DNA of 10,999 nt. Origin: Schleiferiaceae bacterium. GTDB taxonomy: Bacteria > Bacteroidota > Bacteroidia > Flavobacteriales > Schleiferiaceae. The DNA lies in contig JALQUY010000006.1 in assembly GCA_023260615.1 (NCBI GenBank), forward strand, positions 16,248 to 27,246, in the 5' to 3' direction. The notes under the pieces were generated by a model that was not told the DNA's origin, ran no database searches, and saw only the letters and a list, made by a program, of their open reading frames with translations. Made by a program: the position numbers and the translations under genes. How positions within the stretch are numbered: the first letter of the stretch is position 1; each line of letters begins with the position of its first letter. Below, piece by piece: positions 7,701 through 10,999 of this stretch.

Positions 7701-7708
7701 TATCTTTG
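7701..7708 (+). promoter_or_regulatory. Putative -7 box of queA
   Basis: TATCTTTG is a perfect match to the Bacteroidota -7 consensus TAnnTTTG. Only 5 bases (CGGCC) separate it from the queA ATG at 7714, so transcription would start at or next to the start codon. The expected -33 TTG is not evident at 17-23 bases upstream. Confidence 0.55.
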
Positions 7709-7713
7709 CGGCC

Positions 7714-8913
7714 ATGGATCCCCGCGGACTGCAGATTGCCGATTTTACCTACGACTTGCCGGATGCGCGCATTGCGCAGTTTGCCGTCGAACCTCGTGAT
7801 GCTGCCAAATTGCTGGTGTATGCCCAGGGGGCTGCTCCGAAGCACCTCCAAGTTCGAGACATCGCAGCCGCCTTGGAAGCGGTGGAATTTTTGAACGGGG
7901 GCCACTTGGTATTGAACGAAACCCGCGTCGTCCAGGCACGTCTGTACTTCCCTCGGGGCGAGGGCCAGCCGTTTGAACTGTTTTACCTCAGTCCAGCAGC
8001 CGGTTCGGTCGAAGAGGCCATGGCCGCGACGGGTGAACTCGTAGCCCGCTGCAAGGTGCGCTTTTCCAAGAAATGGAAGGCCGATCGCGTGCTAGAACTC
8101 AACGGGCTCCAGGCCGAACGCCTCAGCATCGATGGCGATGTGTCCATCGTGCGCTTTTCCTGGAGTACGGGCGCTACCTGGTCAGAAATCCTAGAGGAGC
8201 GCGGAAACCTTCCTCTCCCCCCCTACATGCAGCGCGCGGCCGAAGCCGCCGATGCCGAGCGCTACCAAACGGTATTTGCCCGAGCGGAAGGCTCGGTCGC
8301 GGCCCCAACCGCAGGCTTGCATTGGACGTCCGAGCGTTTGGACGAGGTGGTAGGCCTTGGCTGGGACCTGCAGCGGGTGAAGCTGCACGTGGGGGCCGGG
8401 ACCTTTCAGCCGGTTTCGTCGGACCAGATGGGCGAACACCCCATGCATGCCGAAGAGATTCACGTCTCCCTGGAGACCATCGAAGCCCTCCGCGATGGCC
8501 GGCCCATCTGGGCCGTAGGTACGACGGCGGCCCGCACGCTGGAGAGCGTGTTTTTGCTCGGGCGCATGGCGCGGACGGGCTGGGAATTGCCTTCCCTCCT
8601 CCCCCAATGGGCCGCATACGATGACGAATTGCCCGAGTGCAGCCGTGAGGAGGCCTTGGAGGCCTTGGCCCAGAACTTGCGCAGCCGCGGTATGAAAGGC
8701 TACCAAGGGCAAACCCAAATTTTGATTGCGCCCCCTTACCGCTTTCAGATGGTCGATCTCTTGATGACCAATTTCCACCAACCTCAAAGCACCTTGCTCT
8801 TGCTCGTCGCTGCGGGCATTGGCCCTGTTTGGAAGGACCTCTACGCGGAAGCCCTCCAAAAGGACTACCGCTTCCTTTCCTACGGCGACGCCTGCTTGTT
8901 CCGAATTCGCTGA
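7714..8913 (+). CDS. queA: S-adenosylmethionine:tRNA ribosyltransferase-isomerase (long Bacteroidota form)
   Basis: QueA transfers and isomerises the ribosyl group of SAM onto 7-aminomethyl-7-deazaguanine in tRNA, giving epoxyqueuosine at wobble position 34. The 399 residues contain the family blocks: YDLPDARIAQ (13-22), RDAAKLLVY (28-36), LNETRVVQARL (67-77), GNLPLPPYMQR (164-174), DAERYQTVFA (180-189), GSVAAPTAGLHWT (193-205), LHVGAGTFQPV (224-234), MHAEEIHV (244-251), AVGTTAARTLES (267-278) and MTNFHQPQSTLLLLV (351-365). His-Trp-Thr replaces the more usual His-Phe-Thr. The MDPR start, the extra ~50 residues over the canonical ~350 and the FELFYLSP block match the longer QueA type I recall from Bacteroidota, which often encode two QueA-like proteins; whether this one acts on the standard queuosine substrate is less certain. 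The start has no Shine-Dalgarno sequence. Two codon-rich antiparallel open frames here are shadows. Confidence 0.93.
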   Translation: MDPRGLQIADFTYDLPDARIAQFAVEPRDAAKLLVYAQGAAPKHLQVRDIAAALEAVEFLNGGHLVLNETRVVQARLYFPRGEGQPFELFYLSPAAGSVEEAMAATGELVARCKVRFSKKWKADRVLELNGLQAERLSIDGDVSIVRFSWSTGATWSEILEERGNLPLPPYMQRAAEAADAERYQTVFARAEGSVAAPTAGLHWTSERLDEVVGLGWDLQRVKLHVGAGTFQPVSSDQMGEHPMHAEEIHVSLETIEALRDGRPIWAVGTTAARTLESVFLLGRMARTGWELPSLLPQWAAYDDELPECSREEALEALAQNLRSRGMKGYQGQTQILIAPPYRFQMVDLLMTNFHQPQSTLLLLVAAGIGPVWKDLYAEALQKDYRFLSYGDACLFRIR

Positions 8914-8992
8914 GGCTCCTGCTTGGGCGCGCCTTCTGCCGGACGCTAGCCGTTTGTACCGGTGCGTGGACGACTGGGCATAAAGGGCGTGC

Positions 8993-8999
8993 CATCTTG
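8993..8999 (+). promoter_or_regulatory. Weak -7-like box before the secreted nuclease gene
   Basis: CATCTTG followed by CGCCC and the ATG at 9005 closely resembles the queA start region (TATCTTTG, CGGCC, ATG), though one T short and with C for the first T. The 5-base gap is the same. The preceding intergenic stretch (8914-9004) shows no terminator, so the gene may also be read from queA. Confidence 0.25.
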
Positions 9000-9004
9000 C
9001 GCCC

Positions 9005-9913
9005 ATGCTGTACCGAAGTTGCGTCCTTGTTTGGCTAGGCCTATTTCTGGGGAGTTCGCTTTATGGGCAGGAAGTGGATTCCGTTCGTATCCTCTGGTGG
9101 AATGTCGAAAATGCCTTTGATACGGTCGACGACCCCTTGACCTACGACGAGGAATTCACCCCCGAGGGAGCCAAGGCCTGGACTTCCTACCGCTTTTACC
9201 GAAAGGTAACGGCTCTGGCCAAGGGTTTGCGTACCGCTGCAGGGGCGGACGTTCCCGATTTTATTGGTCTTTGCGAGGTGGAATCGCCGGCGGTCATGGA
9301 CGCCTTGATACAGCAGCTTCCTTGGGAATGGCCGCTTTGGCAGTACTACGAGGAAGGACCTGATGCGCGGGGCATCGACATCGTGGTACTTTACCATTCG
9401 GAGCGGTGGGAACTACTCAAAGCTGGACAAATTGCCAATGAAGCCGTGGAACGCTCGCGATCGGCGGTTATGACCACGTTTGTGCGGCGTGAGGCGCCCT
9501 TGGACACCTTGGTGTTGAGTTGGTGGCACCTGCCCTCACGGCGGCGGTCCAATCCAGCCTACCGGCAGTCCTCTCTGACGAGCTTTGCTCGGGAGGGGCC
9601 CTCGGACTTCATCTTGGGAGACATGAACAGCGATCCGCGAGGTCCTCTGGCTAGCTGGATGGAAGCTCTCGGCTATGTGCATCTTCATCAAACGGGGACT
9701 TGGGGCACCTACGCATTCGGCCAAAAATGGAGCCACCTAGACAGTGTCTGGAGGCGTTCATCTTCCTCATGGCAAGGGAATTACAGGGCGTTTTCGTTTG
9801 GACTGAGTGAGAATACCGCAGGCCAACTCTCTCTTAAACCCACCTTTTACGCAGGTACCTACTACGGAGGCGCATCCGACCACCTTCCCTTGCGCATCTG
9901 TGTGCACAAGTAG
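9005..9913 (+). CDS. Secreted endonuclease/exonuclease/phosphatase-family protein
   Basis: This 302-residue protein has an export signal (about 1-21, MLYRSCVLVWLGLFLGSSLYG, cleaved before Q22) and a complete EEP fold of the DNase I/Mg-dependent phosphodiesterase type. Visible catalytic elements are Asn33 in WWNVEN, the metal-ligand Glu91 in LCEVE, Arg122 and Asp125 in RGIDIVVLY, His175 in WWHLPSR, Asp206 and Asn208 in GDMNSDP, and the terminal Asp292-His293 in SDHLPL. All key residues are present, so an active hydrolase is likely. Many relatives have NHxPSR around the first histidine; here Trp replaces that Asn. The substrate could be extracellular DNA, RNA or another phosphodiester; the sequence does not decide. 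It starts 91 bases after queA and ends 47 bases before the Omp28-like gene, so loose co-transcription is possible. No Shine-Dalgarno sequence precedes the ATG. Confidence 0.85.
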   Translation: MLYRSCVLVWLGLFLGSSLYGQEVDSVRILWWNVENAFDTVDDPLTYDEEFTPEGAKAWTSYRFYRKVTALAKGLRTAAGADVPDFIGLCEVESPAVMDALIQQLPWEWPLWQYYEEGPDARGIDIVVLYHSERWELLKAGQIANEAVERSRSAVMTTFVRREAPLDTLVLSWWHLPSRRRSNPAYRQSSLTSFAREGPSDFILGDMNSDPRGPLASWMEALGYVHLHQTGTWGTYAFGQKWSHLDSVWRRSSSSWQGNYRAFSFGLSENTAGQLSLKPTFYAGTYYGGASDHLPLRICVHK

Positions 9914-9925
9914 AGGGTAGTGTCG

Positions 9926-9933
9926 TACATTTA
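9926..9933 (+). promoter_or_regulatory. Possible -7 box of the Omp28-like gene
   Basis: TACATTTA matches TAnnTTTG except for the last base and lies 27 bases before the ATG at 9961, leaving room for a short leader. The leader is A/T-rich near the start with no Shine-Dalgarno sequence, as expected in Bacteroidota. No -33 TTG is seen at the right distance. Confidence 0.3.
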
Positions 9934-9960
9934 GACCTTGAATCCTACACGATTATCCAA

Positions 9961-10890
9961 ATGAAAAAGATTTTATCGCTTTCTATCCTCGCTTTGGTGG
10001 CTGCCAGCTGCACCAAGCCTGAGCCTGACCCCACTCCCGAGAAGTACATCACGGACGATTTGGTGGTGACGGAAGACCAGAAGGCATTCTTGATCGAGAC
10101 CACTGGTACCTGGTGTCAGTACTGCCCCAACGGAGCCGCCTTGATGTTGAAAGAGCAGCGCCGCTACAACGTGGAGGGCGATAGCAACATTCGCGTGATC
10201 GGTTTTGCGTCGCACACCGGCGATTTGTTAGAAACTCCCGTTCAAACCCTTTTGAATAACGCCTTCCCTACGAGCGGCGTACCCAACTTCTACGTAAATA
10301 ATGCCGATGCGGGCCAAAGCATCGCGGGCCCTACGGCTGCTGCTTTGAGCGGAACCCCCGTCGTTGGCGTAGCACACGTGCACCACGAAAATGCGACGGG
10401 TGATACGGTCATCGTAGACGTAAAGGTTCAATTCTTCGAAGACAGCAAGAACACGTCCTACTTCGTTCAGAGCTACTTGTTGGCTACGGGCATTGAGGCA
10501 CGTGAATACACGGTGAACGGCATGCCCGTCAACCTCAACCAAGTGTCTTCTGTGCCCATCGTTACGACGGGTTCTGGCGTAACGCCTTCTACCTGGGCCG
10601 TAGATACGGTCGGCAAAAAGGCTGGAGACATCTACACCCACGATCACGTGCCCGTGGTTTCTGGTGTGACTGATTTTGAGTGGGGTGTCACTTTGGATAC
10701 CGTTAACCCCTTGGGCCGCTCGTACTTCAAAGGCGACATCTTCGGCTCTAAGTACACGCCTATTCAGATCAAGCTTCCCAAAGTACTTCCCTCCGTTCCT
10801 GGAGTAGAGTATGAAGTGGTGACCATCATCTGGTCTGAGCGCTTTGACGGCACCGCGGGCGTACTCTTCGTCAACGGCTACGAGGGCTAA
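9961..10890 (+). CDS. Omp28-related lipoprotein with thioredoxin-like CxxC domain
   Basis: The 309-residue product begins with a lipoprotein signal (MKKILSLSILALVAASC) and lipid-modifiable Cys17. A Pro/Glu/Asp-rich linker (CTKPEPDPTPE) follows and may serve as an export signal to the cell surface, since acidic residues just after the Cys are typical of surface lipoproteins in this phylum. A thioredoxin-like fold then shows the redox motif WCQYCPNG (Cys52, Cys55) after the strand AFLIETTGT, and a likely cis-proline, Pro108, in SGVPNFYVN. This arrangement is that of Omp28-related outer-membrane proteins. The C-terminal half (about 130-309) is beta-rich and ends VLFVNGYEG. A disulfide or redox role at the cell surface is inferred; no partner is encoded nearby. 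The gene is followed 22 bases later by a strong terminator. Confidence 0.85.
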   Translation: MKKILSLSILALVAASCTKPEPDPTPEKYITDDLVVTEDQKAFLIETTGTWCQYCPNGAALMLKEQRRYNVEGDSNIRVIGFASHTGDLLETPVQTLLNNAFPTSGVPNFYVNNADAGQSIAGPTAAALSGTPVVGVAHVHHENATGDTVIVDVKVQFFEDSKNTSYFVQSYLLATGIEAREYTVNGMPVNLNQVSSVPIVTTGSGVTPSTWAVDTVGKKAGDIYTHDHVPVVSGVTDFEWGVTLDTVNPLGRSYFKGDIFGSKYTPIQIKLPKVLPSVPGVEYEVVTIIWSERFDGTAGVLFVNGYEG

Positions 10891-10912
10891 AAAGCTCCTG
10901 CCTCTAAAAGAC

Positions 10913-10942
10913 AACGCCCCGCATCTGCGGGGCGTTTTTTTT
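10913..10942 (+). terminator. Intrinsic terminator after the Omp28-like gene
   Basis: A 10-bp GC-rich stem is formed by AACGCCCCGC (10913-10922) and GCGGGGCGTT (10927-10936), with the tetraloop ATCT and a run of eight T (10935-10942). It lies 22 bases beyond the TAA at 10890 and closes the plus-strand gene group. Confidence 0.93.
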
Positions 10943-10999
10943 GCCTACGTGCGGCCTCGCTGGAGTGCTTAGGAAGCCGCGGGCCTATGGTAGGTTAAC

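Noticed and set aside
8914..9004. Short gene or terminator between queA and the nuclease gene
   Set aside because: No hairpin with a T run and no small open frame with a credible start; it holds only the weak -7-like box.
8174..9006. Two overlapping minus-strand open frames of about 270 codons opposite queA
   Set aside because: They are rich in Arg, Pro and Gly with no recognisable motif and lie antisense to a fully motif-supported queA.
10228..10914. Minus-strand open frame of 228 codons opposite the Omp28-like gene
   Set aside because: Antisense to a convincing lipoprotein gene; it would start inside the terminator region and shows no family feature.
10943..10999. Possible start or end of another gene after the terminator
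   Set aside because: Only 57 bases remain; no start with a supported frame, promoter or RNA structure is visible.

Overview
The window looks like chromosomal DNA of a GC-rich member of the Bacteroidota, probably Flavobacteriia-like. Four things point there: an Omp28-related lipoprotein, the long form of QueA that starts MDPR, a large periplasmic TPR protein coupled to an outer-membrane barrel of the kind often labelled 'TonB-dependent receptor' in this phylum, and start regions with no Shine-Dalgarno sequence but with TAnnTTTG-type -7 boxes. I see no mobile element, tRNA, rRNA, CRISPR array or phage gene.

Layout. Positions 1-4680 form a minus-strand operon. A roughly 1046-residue TPR protein (4680 to 1540) overlaps by 4 bases (ATGA) the next gene, an outer-membrane beta-barrel protein that runs off the left edge. 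The barrel gene carries a frameshift near 735-765: its N-terminal frame continues into non-homologous sequence and stops at 452, while the rest of the barrel continues in the neighbouring frame, open for at least 241 codons to the window edge. An ftsE-type ABC ATPase (4740-5435, plus) is divergent from the TPR gene. A very long minus-strand glycosyltransferase with two tandem GT modules (7672 to 5432) converges on ftsE, the two stop codons sharing TTAA. On the plus strand, divergent from the glycosyltransferase, come queA (7714-8913), a secreted endonuclease/exonuclease/phosphatase-fold protein (9005-9913) and an Omp28-family thioredoxin-like lipoprotein (9961-10890), closed by a strong intrinsic terminator at 10913-10942.

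How the genes relate. The TPR protein and barrel are translationally coupled and both exported, so they probably act together in the envelope. FtsE would act at the inner membrane, but no ftsX is adjacent. The glycosyltransferase suggests cell-surface glycan synthesis. QueA is tRNA queuosine metabolism and is probably only a neighbour. The last two genes are exported proteins and may be independent units.

The most notable points are the broken barrel gene, the in-frame fusion of two glycosyltransferases, and the two compact divergent start regions, where -7-like boxes lie only 5 or 11 bases from the start codons on both strands, implying leaderless or nearly leaderless mRNAs. I did not find a clear new defence or mobile system here.
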